Shown here in pieces: positions 24,701 through 33,063 of a stretch of DNA of 39,130 nucleotides (positions within the stretch are counted from its first letter, which is position 1; every line of letters starts with the position of its first letter). Origin of the DNA: Terriglobia bacterium (GTDB lineage: Bacteria > Acidobacteriota > Terriglobia > Versatilivoradales > Versatilivoraceae); contig JAKUNG010000003.1 of NCBI GenBank assembly GCA_022452285.1, positions 1 through 39,130 on the forward strand, in the 5' to 3' direction. The notes below the pieces were generated by a model. That model was not told the DNA's origin and ran no database searches. It was given only the letters and a program-made list of their open reading frames with translations. A program made the position numbers and the translations under genes.

Positions 24701-25843
24701 ATGATTAAAAAGATCATCAAAAAAAGTAACTGTAAACAAAACCAATTTACCTGCTTTTCTTTAACAAGAGCAAGTTCATTCATTTTTCAAACCATTATAT
24801 GGTTTAGTTTTGTTTCCTTCGGAATTGCTGAGGCACAGTCATCCATCTCAGGAAGAATTTTAAATGGAACAACCAATCAGCCAGTAATCAATCAAAAAGT
24901 CGACCTTTTAACTTTCCTAGGTCAGAAAAAGTCTCCTGACACAAAAGAAGCATTTACTAAAAAGAATGGCACCTTTAGTTTTAAAAATGTCGAGTTAGCA
25001 GCTGACAGTCCACATATTTTACTTCGAACCATCTACCAAGGAGTCAATTACAATCTCTCACTAGCTTCGTTGCAAGAATTAAAAAACGATCAGGTTTTAA
25101 CTGTTTATGAAACTTCTTCCGAAATTCAAGCTATTGATGTTTCTATGCCAGTTATGCTGGCCATGGCTGCTGGAAATTCCTTATTGATAGAACAACAATA
25201 TATACTTAATAATAACTCAAGACCTAAACGTACGCTTGTCCACCCCCAAATGACTTTCCAGTTTGACACCCCACCACCAGACAAAATTAATGGTCTAAAA
25301 ACTTCTATTCTTGGACTAGCCGGCATTCCTTTACCCCAACGCCCTCTTGAAAGAAAAGGAGGAGGGTTTAGAATTAACCATCCAATGAAACCTGGACTCA
25401 ATGAAATCTGGGTATCTTACCGCGTTAATTTTAATAGCAATAGCAGAGCATTGAGTCATCGGATGTTTGATGGAATTGAACATAGCCGTTTGTTTGTAAG
25501 GCCTTCAACCCTTCAGGTGGCAGGAAAAGGCATAGAGTCAATTGGAATTGACTCCCGAACCCAATCAGCGACATTTCATATTAAGAAAATTGCTAAAGGC
25601 GGTCTTCTTGACCTGCTAATCACTGGTGAAGCTCCAGAACACTCAGAAGATGATGGACATGATCATGGAAAAAGCAATCCAGAATTTAAAGTTGTACGTT
25701 TGTCTAACCCTGTTTTTAAACAAAATGTGTTTATTTTAGGTGCAGTAGCAGGTTTGTCGCTAGCCGTTATTTTTTATGCCTTAGGACAACAGTCACGGCA
25801 CCGAATTCAAAAAAAGGTGCGTAAAGGTAAGAAGAAACGTTGA
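24701..25843 (+). CDS. Membrane-anchored carboxypeptidase-regulatory-like protein of the ccm cluster
   Basis: The protein of about 380 residues has a long basic N-terminus and then a signal segment ending near IAEAQ. A beta-sandwich domain resembling carboxypeptidase regulatory domains follows (SISGRILNGTTNQPVINQKVDLL). Next come a larger unassigned beta-rich region, a His/Asp-rich linker (EDDGHDHGKS), a C-terminal membrane span (FILGAVAGLSLAVIFYALG) and a basic tail. Topology would be periplasmic with the tail in the cytoplasm. I do not know a function. Its place between ccmI-like and ccmA, and its His-rich stretch, suggest a heme or metal role in cytochrome assembly. The start is uncertain: the frame opens at TTG 24653, with ATGs at 24674 and 24701. 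Confidence 0.65.
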   Translation: MIKKIIKKSNCKQNQFTCFSLTRASSFIFQTIIWFSFVSFGIAEAQSSISGRILNGTTNQPVINQKVDLLTFLGQKKSPDTKEAFTKKNGTFSFKNVELAADSPHILLRTIYQGVNYNLSLASLQELKNDQVLTVYETSSEIQAIDVSMPVMLAMAAGNSLLIEQQYILNNNSRPKRTLVHPQMTFQFDTPPPDKINGLKTSILGLAGIPLPQRPLERKGGGFRINHPMKPGLNEIWVSYRVNFNSNSRALSHRMFDGIEHSRLFVRPSTLQVAGKGIESIGIDSRTQSATFHIKKIAKGGLLDLLITGEAPEHSEDDGHDHGKSNPEFKVVRLSNPVFKQNVFILGAVAGLSLAVIFYALGQQSRHRIQKKVRKGKKKR

Positions 25844-25984
25844 TGGTTAATTAAAACTTTCTTACCTAAGGTTTGATAATAATTCTCAACTTAATCATCT
25901 CTAATTTTTAGACTCTTTCGACTTCAAGAAGGATCATCTTTTATAATTTTTTAGATAGGCCGATAAGCTTAATTTCCATTTTTT

Positions 25985-26695
25985 ATGACTGATAATCCTA
26001 TAGTGCTTCTTGAAAAGGTTGAAAAGTGGTTCGGTCAAAATATCGGACTTCAAGATATTTCCATAAAGGTAGACAAGGGAGAATTTTTGATTCTCTTGGG
26101 TCGTAACGGTGCTGGAAAATCAACTTTACTGAGAATTTTAACCAGATTGAGTAAACCTAATTCGGGTCGGGTTCAAGTCTGTGGGATGAATATTCAACAT
26201 GAACCTGAACACATTCAAAAAAAGATCGGCTTTGTAGGACACCACACTTTACTCTACGCACACCTAACTGCTAGGGAAAATCTTCATTTTTATGCGAAAT
26301 TATATGAGCTTAAAAACTCCAAGGAACAAATTAAGACTGCCTTAAAAAATGCAGCCTTAGAATTCAATGCCGACCGTCCAGTTAGAGGATTCTCCAGAGG
26401 AATGCAACAAAGATTAGCTATTGCGAGGGCCACCTTACATCACCCTGAGCTAATTCTACTTGACGAACCTTATACCGGACTTGATCTCGAGTCAGCTGAG
26501 CTACTTTCTGACCAAATACAACAGTGGTTAACAGAGGGTAGGACTATTATTATGGCTACTCATGACTTAGAGCAATATTTCGGTGATGTATCTAAATGGG
26601 TTCTTCTTGATAAAGGACAGATTGTTGAAACGCTTAGGGGCAATGTTTCGGTGATTCATCGTCGTTATCGGCAGTTTCTCCAGAGTTTGAATTAA
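25985..26695 (+). CDS. ccmA: Heme exporter ATP-binding protein CcmA
   Basis: The 236-residue ABC ATPase has Walker A GRNGAGKST (about residues 38-46), the signature-like FSRGMQQRLAIARA, Walker B LILLDEPYTGLD and the switch histidine in MATHDLEQ. CcmA powers the CcmABCD complex that releases heme-loaded CcmE; it is cytoplasmic. The signature motif FSRGM replaces the usual LSGGQ, as commonly seen in CcmA. It is followed by ccmB after 70 bases and preceded by a 141-base gap. Confidence 0.95.
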   Translation: MTDNPIVLLEKVEKWFGQNIGLQDISIKVDKGEFLILLGRNGAGKSTLLRILTRLSKPNSGRVQVCGMNIQHEPEHIQKKIGFVGHHTLLYAHLTARENLHFYAKLYELKNSKEQIKTALKNAALEFNADRPVRGFSRGMQQRLAIARATLHHPELILLDEPYTGLDLESAELLSDQIQQWLTEGRTIIMATHDLEQYFGDVSKWVLLDKGQIVETLRGNVSVIHRRYRQFLQSLN

Positions 26696-26765
26696 AATGA
26701 AACCGATGGGCTCACTAGAGCACTGTGCACTTACCTCAAGTTTTTTGAATAAATGAGAAATAGGT

Positions 26766-27446
26766 ATGAAGTTCTTTAACCAAACCACCACTGTTTTAAT
26801 GAAAGAAATTCTTTCGGAGTACAAAACCAAGGACGTACTTATTTCAATGCTTTTGTTCGGACTCCTAGTTATCCTCATGTTTAATTTTGCCTTTGAGCCA
26901 GACTCTGAAGAAATAAGAAATTTTGGACCTGGTTTGCTGTGGATGACTTTTATTTTTTCTGGGCTACTAGGTATGAACAGAACCTTTGCTGGAGAAAAAG
27001 AAAACAAGGTTTTAGAAGGACTTATGTTGTCTCCAATTAGTTGGAACAGTATTTACCTAGGCAAGATGCTAGCTAACTTACTGTTTATGTTGTTAGCTGA
27101 AAGCATAATACTCTGTCTTTTTTCACTGTTTTTTAACTACGCCATATGGCCAAGAATTGAATGGATGGCAATTATTACTTTCCTAGGTACGCTCGGTTTT
27201 TCTGCTGTGGGAACTTTGTTAGCTGCAGTCTCTATGAATACTCGAATGAGTGAAGTAATGCTTCCTATTCTTCTCCTGCCTTTAGCACTACCTGTCATTT
27301 TAAGTGTTGTTTTAGCGACAACAGCTAATTTTTCCACTCCTACAGACCAAAATTCGATGATCTTTTGGATAAAGGTGTTAATTGCATACGATGTTATTTT
27401 TATTACTGTCCCCTTAATGCTTTTTGACTATGTTTTAGAAGAATAA
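26766..27446 (+). CDS. ccmB: Heme exporter membrane subunit CcmB
   Basis: The 226-residue protein has about six membrane spans and the CcmB features: an N-terminal cytoplasmic KEILSEYKTKDVLISML, FAGEKENKVLEGLMLSP after span 2, and LLLPLALPVILS in a late span. It forms the membrane part of the CcmAB transporter. It sits between ccmA and ccmC in the conserved A-B-C order. ATG 26766 has only a weak Shine-Dalgarno. Confidence 0.94.
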   Translation: MKFFNQTTTVLMKEILSEYKTKDVLISMLLFGLLVILMFNFAFEPDSEEIRNFGPGLLWMTFIFSGLLGMNRTFAGEKENKVLEGLMLSPISWNSIYLGKMLANLLFMLLAESIILCLFSLFFNYAIWPRIEWMAIITFLGTLGFSAVGTLLAAVSMNTRMSEVMLPILLLPLALPVILSVVLATTANFSTPTDQNSMIFWIKVLIAYDVIFITVPLMLFDYVLEE

Positions 27447-27529
27447 AGAACCAATAGCCCCTAACTATTTTAAGATGATATTATTCTTAAGATTCTGAAT
27501 AAGTTTAACTGGTGGAGAAAATTAATTTT

Positions 27530-28225
27530 ATGGTCTTACTACGAAAACTTCACGGCAGCCTTACCCTTCTTACAATGATGGGTGCACTCTATGCCATCTT
27601 TGTAATCGCACCACGTGAATTAACCATGGGAATTGTCCAGAAGATATTCTATTTTCATGTCTCTGCAGCGTGGATTGGATTTTTTGGAATCTATGTTGTT
27701 TTCTTCTGTAGCCTTATTTTCCTTATAAAAGGAGGACGCCAATGGGACATTCGGGCAGCTTCAGCTGCTGAAGTAGGTGTAATTTTTTTTACACTCAATC
27801 TAGTTAGTGGGCCAATCTGGGCAAAACCTGTTTGGGGAATTTGGTGGACCTGGGATGCACGGCTAACTACTTCTTTTATCCTTTGGTTAATCTATTTAGG
27901 CTACCTAATGATACGACGCCTAGTAGAAAATCCTGAACAACGTGCACGTCTTAGTGCAGTAGTCAGCATACTTGGAAGTATTGATGCTCCAATTGTTTAC
28001 ATGGCTAACCGCTGGTGGAGAACTCAACATCCACAGCCTGTAGTGGCAGGTGATTCCAATTCTGGATTGCATCCCGATATGCAAGTTGCTTTATTGTTAA
28101 CTTTATTGGCATTTACAATGTTATTTTTCTATCTCTGGAAAACACGAATTAATTTAGAACGCGCACGAGAGGACGTTGATATTCTACAACAAACTGTCCA
28201 ATATCATATTAAGGAGGCTAGATGA
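27530..28225 (+). CDS. ccmC: Heme-handling protein CcmC
   Basis: The protein of about 231 residues has six spans and the conserved WWD segment WGIWWTWDARLTT in the loop before span 4. Heme-ligand histidines lie in FYFHVSAAWIGF and further on near RTQHPQPV. CcmC loads heme onto CcmE. The start is uncertain: GTG 27512 opens the frame without a Shine-Dalgarno, while ATG 27530 has GGAG 12 bases upstream. Its stop overlaps the ccmD start as ATGA. Confidence 0.93.
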   Translation: MVLLRKLHGSLTLLTMMGALYAIFVIAPRELTMGIVQKIFYFHVSAAWIGFFGIYVVFFCSLIFLIKGGRQWDIRAASAAEVGVIFFTLNLVSGPIWAKPVWGIWWTWDARLTTSFILWLIYLGYLMIRRLVENPEQRARLSAVVSILGSIDAPIVYMANRWWRTQHPQPVVAGDSNSGLHPDMQVALLLTLLAFTMLFFYLWKTRINLERAREDVDILQQTVQYHIKEAR

Positions 28226-28389
28226 ATTCCTATCTGCTTTTAGCATACGGAGTTATGTGGTTGATTATTTTCGCTTATATTTTCAGCATAGACTTGCGTC
28301 ACATTAAATTGAGAAAAGAATTGTCTAGAATTAGAACAATTTTAGATAAATATGATATGCCAGTTAAGAAAAAGCCAATCATCAAATAA
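28222..28389 (+). CDS. ccmD: Small heme exporter subunit CcmD (55 residues)
   Basis: A 55-codon ORF starts at ATG 28222, overlapping the ccmC stop by four bases, with AAGGAGG four bases upstream. The product has a single N-terminal span (YLLLAYGVMWLIIFAYIFS), followed by a basic cytoplasmic helix (RHIKLRKELSRIRTILD) and a lysine-rich tail. This is the layout of CcmD, which stabilises the CcmABC-CcmE complex. Size, position after ccmC and topology all fit. Sequence identity within CcmD is always low, so the call rests mainly on context. Confidence 0.82.
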   Translation: MNSYLLLAYGVMWLIIFAYIFSIDLRHIKLRKELSRIRTILDKYDMPVKKKPIIK

Positions 28390-28435
28390 AAATTTTTCGA
28401 AATATAGCAAACTAATAACTAGGGTGGAATTAAGA

Positions 28436-29152
28436 ATGAATACAGTCAACAATTTAAAAATCGATGTACGTGAACATGGTGCTAATGAAAAAACCTTGAA
28501 TGAAAGACTCTTCTTTCAGCTTTTGGCATTTGGTGATTGTGGAAATTTTGAAGCAATTGTGAAACTTCTGCATCGAAGTAAAATAGAGGCTGTAATTTAT
28601 CAGGATATTAATGATCCTAAGGGAATCGCTGTATTGGTTATGAATAAAGATCCTGACTATTTTGTTACAGAATGGCGTGAAATCCTAAATTCTTCTGAAT
28701 TCAATAAACTATCTTCTAAACCAGAGCTAACAATGTTAGGCAGAACTTATTCTTCAGGATTCGAGCCAGACTTAGAAAACTGGTTAATTCATAAGCCTCG
28801 TCATAGTGCACTAAATCCTGAATGGCCATGGTGCATATGGTACCCTTTGCGTCGAACTGGAGAGTTTGCCAAACTGAGTAGAAAAGACCAAGGGAGTATC
28901 CTACGAGAACATGCAGTCATTGGTCGTGCTTATGGTGAGTCAGATTTGGCTCATGACATTAGATTAGCTTGCCATGGTCTGGATAAAAACGATAACGACT
29001 TTGTAATAGGTTTGGTAGGTCGAGATCTTCATCCACTTTCTCATATTGTACAAACAATGAGAAAAACTAGTCAGACTTCAAAATATATCCAGACCCTGGG
29101 ACCTTTTTTTGTCGGAAAAGCTTTTTGGCAAAGTCCTTTAAAAACTGGATAA
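28436..29152 (+). CDS. hemQ: Chlorite-dismutase-family heme protein, probable coproheme decarboxylase HemQ
   Basis: The 238-residue protein has the ferredoxin-like double domain of the chlorite dismutase/HemQ family. HemQ converts coproheme to heme b in the coproporphyrin-dependent pathway. Key residues are Tyr136 in WYPLRR, the position of the catalytic tyrosine of coproheme decarboxylases, and proximal-type His159 in REHAVIGRAYG. GLDKNDNDFVIGL and LGPFFVG follow. The distal arginine of true chlorite dismutases is not evident, which favours HemQ. The start is ATG 28436 with GGTGGA upstream; an earlier in-frame opening at 28352 overlaps ccmD and is unlikely. Its place directly after ccmD joins heme supply to cytochrome c maturation. 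Confidence 0.85.
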   Translation: MNTVNNLKIDVREHGANEKTLNERLFFQLLAFGDCGNFEAIVKLLHRSKIEAVIYQDINDPKGIAVLVMNKDPDYFVTEWREILNSSEFNKLSSKPELTMLGRTYSSGFEPDLENWLIHKPRHSALNPEWPWCIWYPLRRTGEFAKLSRKDQGSILREHAVIGRAYGESDLAHDIRLACHGLDKNDNDFVIGLVGRDLHPLSHIVQTMRKTSQTSKYIQTLGPFFVGKAFWQSPLKTG

Positions 29153-29201
29153 CTCCAGTAGTTTTAATAATTAGATAAAATGGAGTGAACCATTCTTTAA
29201 A

Positions 29202-30644
29202 TTAGCTGACTTCTCCAGACTGCTCAAATGCATGGGCTAAGTTAAGAACTCTCTCTTCATCAAAATGCGTCCCCATAATTTGCATGCCAATAGGTAATCC
29301 ATCTGTCGTCGAACCACAGGGAACGGAAATACCAGGGATTCCTACCAAATTAGCAGCTATAGTAAAAATATCTGAGAGATACATTTCTAAGGGATCATTA
29401 GTTTTTTCCCCTAATCGAAAAGGAGGAGTAGGCGAGGTGGGTGAAACTAAAAAATCCACTTTTCGAAAAGCCTCTTCGAAATCTTGTTTGATTAGGGTTC
29501 TTACCTTTTGGGCCTTAAGATAGTAGGCATCGTAGTATCCTGAACTTAGAACAAACGTACCAAGCATAATACGTCGTTTGACTTCTTCGCCAAATCCTGC
29601 ATCTCGGGTTGCCAAGTACATATTAGTCAAATCATCTTCTTCTGTACCTCTCATTCCATAACGCACACCATCATAGCGCGCCAAATTAGAACTAGCTTCA
29701 GCCATAGCGATCACATAATACGTTGCTATAGCATAATCTATATGTGGAAGATCAACTTCTATCATCTCACAGCCAAGATCTCTAAAACGCTTTAAGCCAG
29801 AATCTATCCTCATCTGAACAATTTCAGATACCCCACTTCTTTGATATTGTCTGGGTAATCCAATTTTTAAACCTTTAATTGGCCGACCTAATGCTGCTAC
29901 GTAATCGGGTACCTCAACATCAAGAGAAGTCGCATCTCGCGGATCTTTACCAGAAATAACCTTGAGAATTTTAGCAACATCTCTTACGTTATTAGCTAAT
30001 GGACCAATCTGATCCAGAGAAGATCCAAAAGCTACCAATCCAAATCGAGAAACTCGACTGTAGGTCGGTTTCATCCCAACAACACCACAAAAAGCTGCTG
30101 GTTGGCGAATAGAACCTCCCGTATCTGTACCTAAAGCTGCTAAACTCATATTTGCTGCAACTGCTGCTGCAGATCCTCCACTCGAACCACCAGGAACATA
30201 ATCAGGCTGATGTGGGTTAACCGTTGGCCCATAAGCAGAATTTTCAGTGGAAGAACCCATCGCGTATTCGTCCAAATTAGCTTTCCCAAGGAAAATAGCT
30301 CCAGCTGCTTCAAGTTTTTCAATGACCGTGGCATTATAAGGGGCTACAAAATTTTCTAGATTCTTGGATCCACAGGTACATCGAAGACCTTTAATTAATA
30401 TATTGTCCTTTATAACCATTGGCAAACCAGCTAAATCTGGAAGAGGCTTACCTTCAGCTTGCATCCGATCTATATGTTCTGCCTGCTGAAAAGCAAAATT
30501 GGGATCAAAATGCAAAAGAGCTTTAATCTCGAAGTTACTCTTTTCAATTTGGTCTAAGAAAATCTGACAAATTTCCTTAGATGAAGCCTTGCCTTTTTCT
30601 ATAAAAACCTTAATCTTTTCGGAAGTTAAAGTATCTAGTTTCAT
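29202..30644 (-). CDS. gatA: Aspartyl/glutamyl-tRNA amidotransferase subunit A
   Basis: The 480-residue protein is an amidase-signature enzyme. The Ser-cisSer-Lys triad is visible as the Lys in VIKDN (about residue 76) and the serines in [13 protein letters not shown] and [12 protein letters not shown]. It releases ammonia from glutamine for GatB to convert Glu-tRNA(Gln) or Asp-tRNA(Asn). It follows gatC by 27 bases; gatB is not in this window. The C-terminal half ([13 protein letters not shown]) is normal. It converges with hemQ. Confidence 0.96.
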   Translation of the reverse strand: MKLDTLTSEKIKVFIEKGKASSKEICQIFLDQIEKSNFEIKALLHFDPNFAFQQAEHIDRMQAEGKPLPDLAGLPMVIKDNILIKGLRCTCGSKNLENFVAPYNATVIEKLEAAGAIFLGKANLDEYAMGSSTENSAYGPTVNPHQPDYVPGGSSGGSAAAVAANMSLAALGTDTGGSIRQPAAFCGVVGMKPTYSRVSRFGLVAFGSSLDQIGPLANNVRDVAKILKVISGKDPRDATSLDVEVPDYVAALGRPIKGLKIGLPRQYQRSGVSEIVQMRIDSGLKRFRDLGCEMIEVDLPHIDYAIATYYVIAMAEASSNLARYDGVRYGMRGTEEDDLTNMYLATRDAGFGEEVKRRIMLGTFVLSSGYYDAYYLKAQKVRTLIKQDFEEAFRKVDFLVSPTSPTPPFRLGEKTNDPLEMYLSDIFTIAANLVGIPGISVPCGSTTDGLPIGMQIMGTHFDEERVLNLAHAFEQSGEVS

Positions 30645-30671
30645 TTATATAATTGGTTGCTTTGGGCAAAA

Positions 30672-30974
30672 CTATTTTTCTGAAATTACTTTAGGCACTT
30701 TGAAGTGGCCAGATCCAACCTCCGGACCATTATCTAAAGCTTGCTTTTGGGTAAAAGTACTCTTAACTTGATCGGAATTCCAACTATAATTTTTCTTTGA
30801 GGTATGTACAACTTGTTCAGTCGGCTGGATTCCTGTGGTGTCTAATTTATTAAGCTGGTCAACATATTCTAAAATGGAATTAAGAGGGCCAATGAATTTT
30901 TGTTTCTCCTCTTCTGTGAAAGACAAATTAGCAAGCTTAGCAATATGATCAACTTCAGCAAGATTAATTTTCAA
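30672..30974 (-). CDS. gatC: Aspartyl/glutamyl-tRNA amidotransferase subunit C
   Basis: The 100-residue protein matches GatC: an N-terminal helix VDHIAKLANLSFTEEEKQ, the central LNSILEYVDQLNKLDT, then the extended segment GIQPTEQVV. GatC wraps around GatA and stabilises the GatCAB complex. It lies 10 bases after the dciA-like gene and 27 bases before gatA, so the three are probably one transcript. A Shine-Dalgarno (GAGAG) precedes ATG 30974. Confidence 0.94.
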   Translation of the reverse strand: MKINLAEVDHIAKLANLSFTEEEKQKFIGPLNSILEYVDQLNKLDTTGIQPTEQVVHTSKKNYSWNSDQVKSTFTQKQALDNGPEVGSGHFKVPKVISEK

Positions 30975-30984
30975 GATTCTCTCC

Positions 30985-31413
30985 TCACTTTAAACGATTC
31001 AAATAGAGACTAGCGACTAGCTCAACACTGTCACGAAGTTCCTTATCCAGAATCCCTTTTAATGGCAATTTCACTGGTTGTGGAGTTTTTTGTGCTTGGT
31101 CTAATGCCTTTTTTGGATAGGAAGACTCTAACTGAGTATCGATTTGAAACTCTAAATTAGTAATACCACTATCTAATAATTCATTAAGCCTCTTTATAAT
31201 TTCTGATTGAAGCAGTGTTAGTTGTTTCCGCCAGGTTGCTGACGGGACCTTGATAACTAATTTTTTTCCACAGTACTCAACAGGTTGAGTACAAAAACAT
31301 AGTGGTTCCCCTACAATACTTCTCCAAACTGCTGAAATCAGATATTTTTTACTTTTTTCGTTACCTGATAATTGACGGCAAAGTTGGGGCAGTATCGCTG
31401 AAATTGGTTTCAC
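30985..31413 (-). CDS. dciA: DciA-like (DUF721) protein, probable replicative helicase loader
   Basis: The 142-residue protein has the DUF721/DciA N-terminal domain: AVWRSIVGEPLCFCTQPVEY, then LVIKVPSATWRKQLTLLQSEIIKRLNE. DciA interacts with the DnaB helicase in bacteria without DnaC. The C-terminal part is variable in the family. The start is GTG 31413, with AGGT about ten bases upstream, since no in-frame ATG is available. It lies between the cytochrome gene (110-base gap) and gatC. Confidence 0.8.
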   Translation of the reverse strand: MKPISAILPQLCRQLSGNEKSKKYLISAVWRSIVGEPLCFCTQPVEYCGKKLVIKVPSATWRKQLTLLQSEIIKRLNELLDSGITNLEFQIDTQLESSYPKKALDQAQKTPQPVKLPLKGILDKELRDSVELVASLYLNRLK

Positions 31414-31523
31414 TTAAGTATTTACCTAAGGGTTTTAAGCCAGAAAATTGTACACTGACCACATGATTTGTAAGGTTTTCCCTAACCGAAAAATCCCTTT
31501 TGACTTCAAACTTTTTTCTATTT

Positions 31524-32888
31524 CTAATGCTTAATCATTGCCCAATAGGAGACAAAATCGAATTCGGGGCTATTAGACTGATTATGACAAATTAAACAAG
31601 AATCATTACTAAGCGACTCCATCCTTACTTTAATTGGATCTTGACTATGTTTACGCCCTTGACCATGACATGCTTCACATTGAACATTTACAAGATCCGG
31701 ACTTTGGTAGAGATTTTTAAATCCACCTATTTCACCAGAACCAGTAACATGACAAACAACACATTGGGTATCAAATTCTTTCTTTTCTTTTTTCAACACA
31801 TCAATAGAGTGAGCATGGGCTGACTGCCCCCAAATAGTATATTCTTTGGCATGACAGTTACCACAAATTTTAGAGGTTACAAAATTTGAACTTTCATTCT
31901 TTTGCATTACCTTGTTTGGAGTAGAACTCACGAGGGCAAGTTGATTTTGCTGAGAAGAAATTGCTGCTTTTGCTTTCAGCATAAAAGCTCCCATTTCAGC
32001 GTCATCCTTAACCTTTTTTGTTAAGCGATAGTTCAAGGGATGGATCTTAACTTGATTTGATTCGTCAACTGAAAAGGATAATTCGCCCAGACTCTTTGCT
32101 TCATCCTCTGCATATATGATTGTTGAATCATTGATCTTTATTGTGGGCATACTCCACTGATGCTTGAAGCCATTTAGGAATATATCTACGTTACTATTGT
32201 CTATAGCCAACTGGATCACATCCTTGTTGGGCATACATGCAAGAACAATCACAAAATCGCTTTTCCTATTTAATTCTGGCAGCCACTTCCTTGCACTTAT
32301 TAATGGGTCTTCCCAGAAATAATCAGCGTCATCTTTTCTCAGAGATTTATCTGGAGACGAAAAGCCAATAAACCCTACCCGAAAATATTGCCCTTGTTTG
32401 GGTAAAAAAATCTTCTTGATAATATAGGGACTTACAAGAGGATTCCCTGATTTTTCAGAAATCAAGTTTGCAGACACAAAATCCCCATTCTCTCTTAGTA
32501 CTAAACCTAACTCTCTTAGCTCTTTTACATCATCTGCAGCAATATTGATGATGTCTAACCCAATTTTTTTCATTCCCTTCCAAAGCCATTTATTTTTTAC
32601 GGTTCGATCAGGACCAATTCGCTGCATGAAATTACCTATTTCAACCTGGAGGGTCGGGCGACTTGGAAACTTTCTTTGATTTTGCCTGATCACATTTGCT
32701 CGGCGAGCTAGACCGCCCGCAGGATTGCGCGGTCACCCACAGGGTTCGAGATTACCTCGAACATTCCCTGTGAAATAAACAGTAAAATCAGAAGATAAAC
32801 TATTCCGTTGGAGTGCAAACTGGGAGTTTTTTAATACTGTGATTAGAAAAAAGATTAATCCAATGGCAATCCAAATACGCTTCAACAA
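31524..32888 (-). CDS. Membrane-anchored tetraheme cytochrome with degenerate metallophosphoesterase domain; probable selenoprotein (UGA at 32733-32735)
   Basis: The full frame runs from TTG 32888 (GGGGAG five bases upstream) to 31524, 454 residues, if the single in-frame TGA at codon 52 is read as selenocysteine. Order: a signal anchor (IWIAIGLIFFLITVL), then FTGNVRGNLEPCG-U-PRNPAGGLARRA, then a 5'-nucleotidase-like metallophosphoesterase domain. A cytochrome c554-like C-terminus follows with four CxxCH sites starting at residues 342, 376, 404 and 431. As I recall related proteins, this N-terminal motif reads LEPCGC, so Sec replaces the second Cys. The usual phosphoesterase metal motifs look lost (VEIGNF, NGFKHQ), so hydrolysis is doubtful. 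An electron-transfer role is inferred. A nonsense mutation or sequencing error with restart at GTG 32693 is the alternative, but that would lose the export signal and the conserved motif. Confidence 0.78.
32698..32735 (-). promoter_or_regulatory. Candidate bacterial SECIS element following the in-frame UGA
   Basis: Numbering bases after the UGA (32733-32735) as +1 onward, GGCG at +16 to +19 pairs with CGCC at +28 to +31. A lower GC/GC pair is at +13/+14 with +34/+35. The apical loop is GTCTAGCT, with G in its first position. GGUCU occupies +19 to +23, which, from memory, is the same loop word at the same distance as in E. coli fdhF. From the Cys50 codon through this element, 31 of 45 bases are G or C in an otherwise A+T-rich window. 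An alternative pairing, GACCGC with GCGGTC, would bury the UGA itself. Confidence 0.65.
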
Positions 32889-33063
32889 TTTTTCTCCCCC
32901 TCTCAAAATTCATATTTCAAACAACTAGACTAGCTCAATCTGATAATCCTGTTCTATCATACTGCTAAGATCTTTGTAAACAGCTGCATTAAACAAGCTT
33001 GAACTGACAACTCCTATTTCATATAAAAACAATAGTGCCGTTTCTTTTTGAAAGAATAATAAA

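Noticed and set aside
28352..28436. Extended start of hemQ at 28352
   Set aside because: It would overlap ccmD, and the extra 28 residues are not part of the family fold. ATG 28436 has a better upstream signal.
31524..32693. Cytochrome gene starting at GTG 32693
   Set aside because: It lacks a good Shine-Dalgarno and an export signal, although c-type hemes require export. The frame upstream is clearly coding up to and beyond the TGA.
32733..32735. Genome-wide reassignment of TGA to an amino acid
   Set aside because: TGA is the normal terminator of ccmE, ccmC and the 24701-25843 gene, among others. Only this one TGA sits inside a conserved reading frame.
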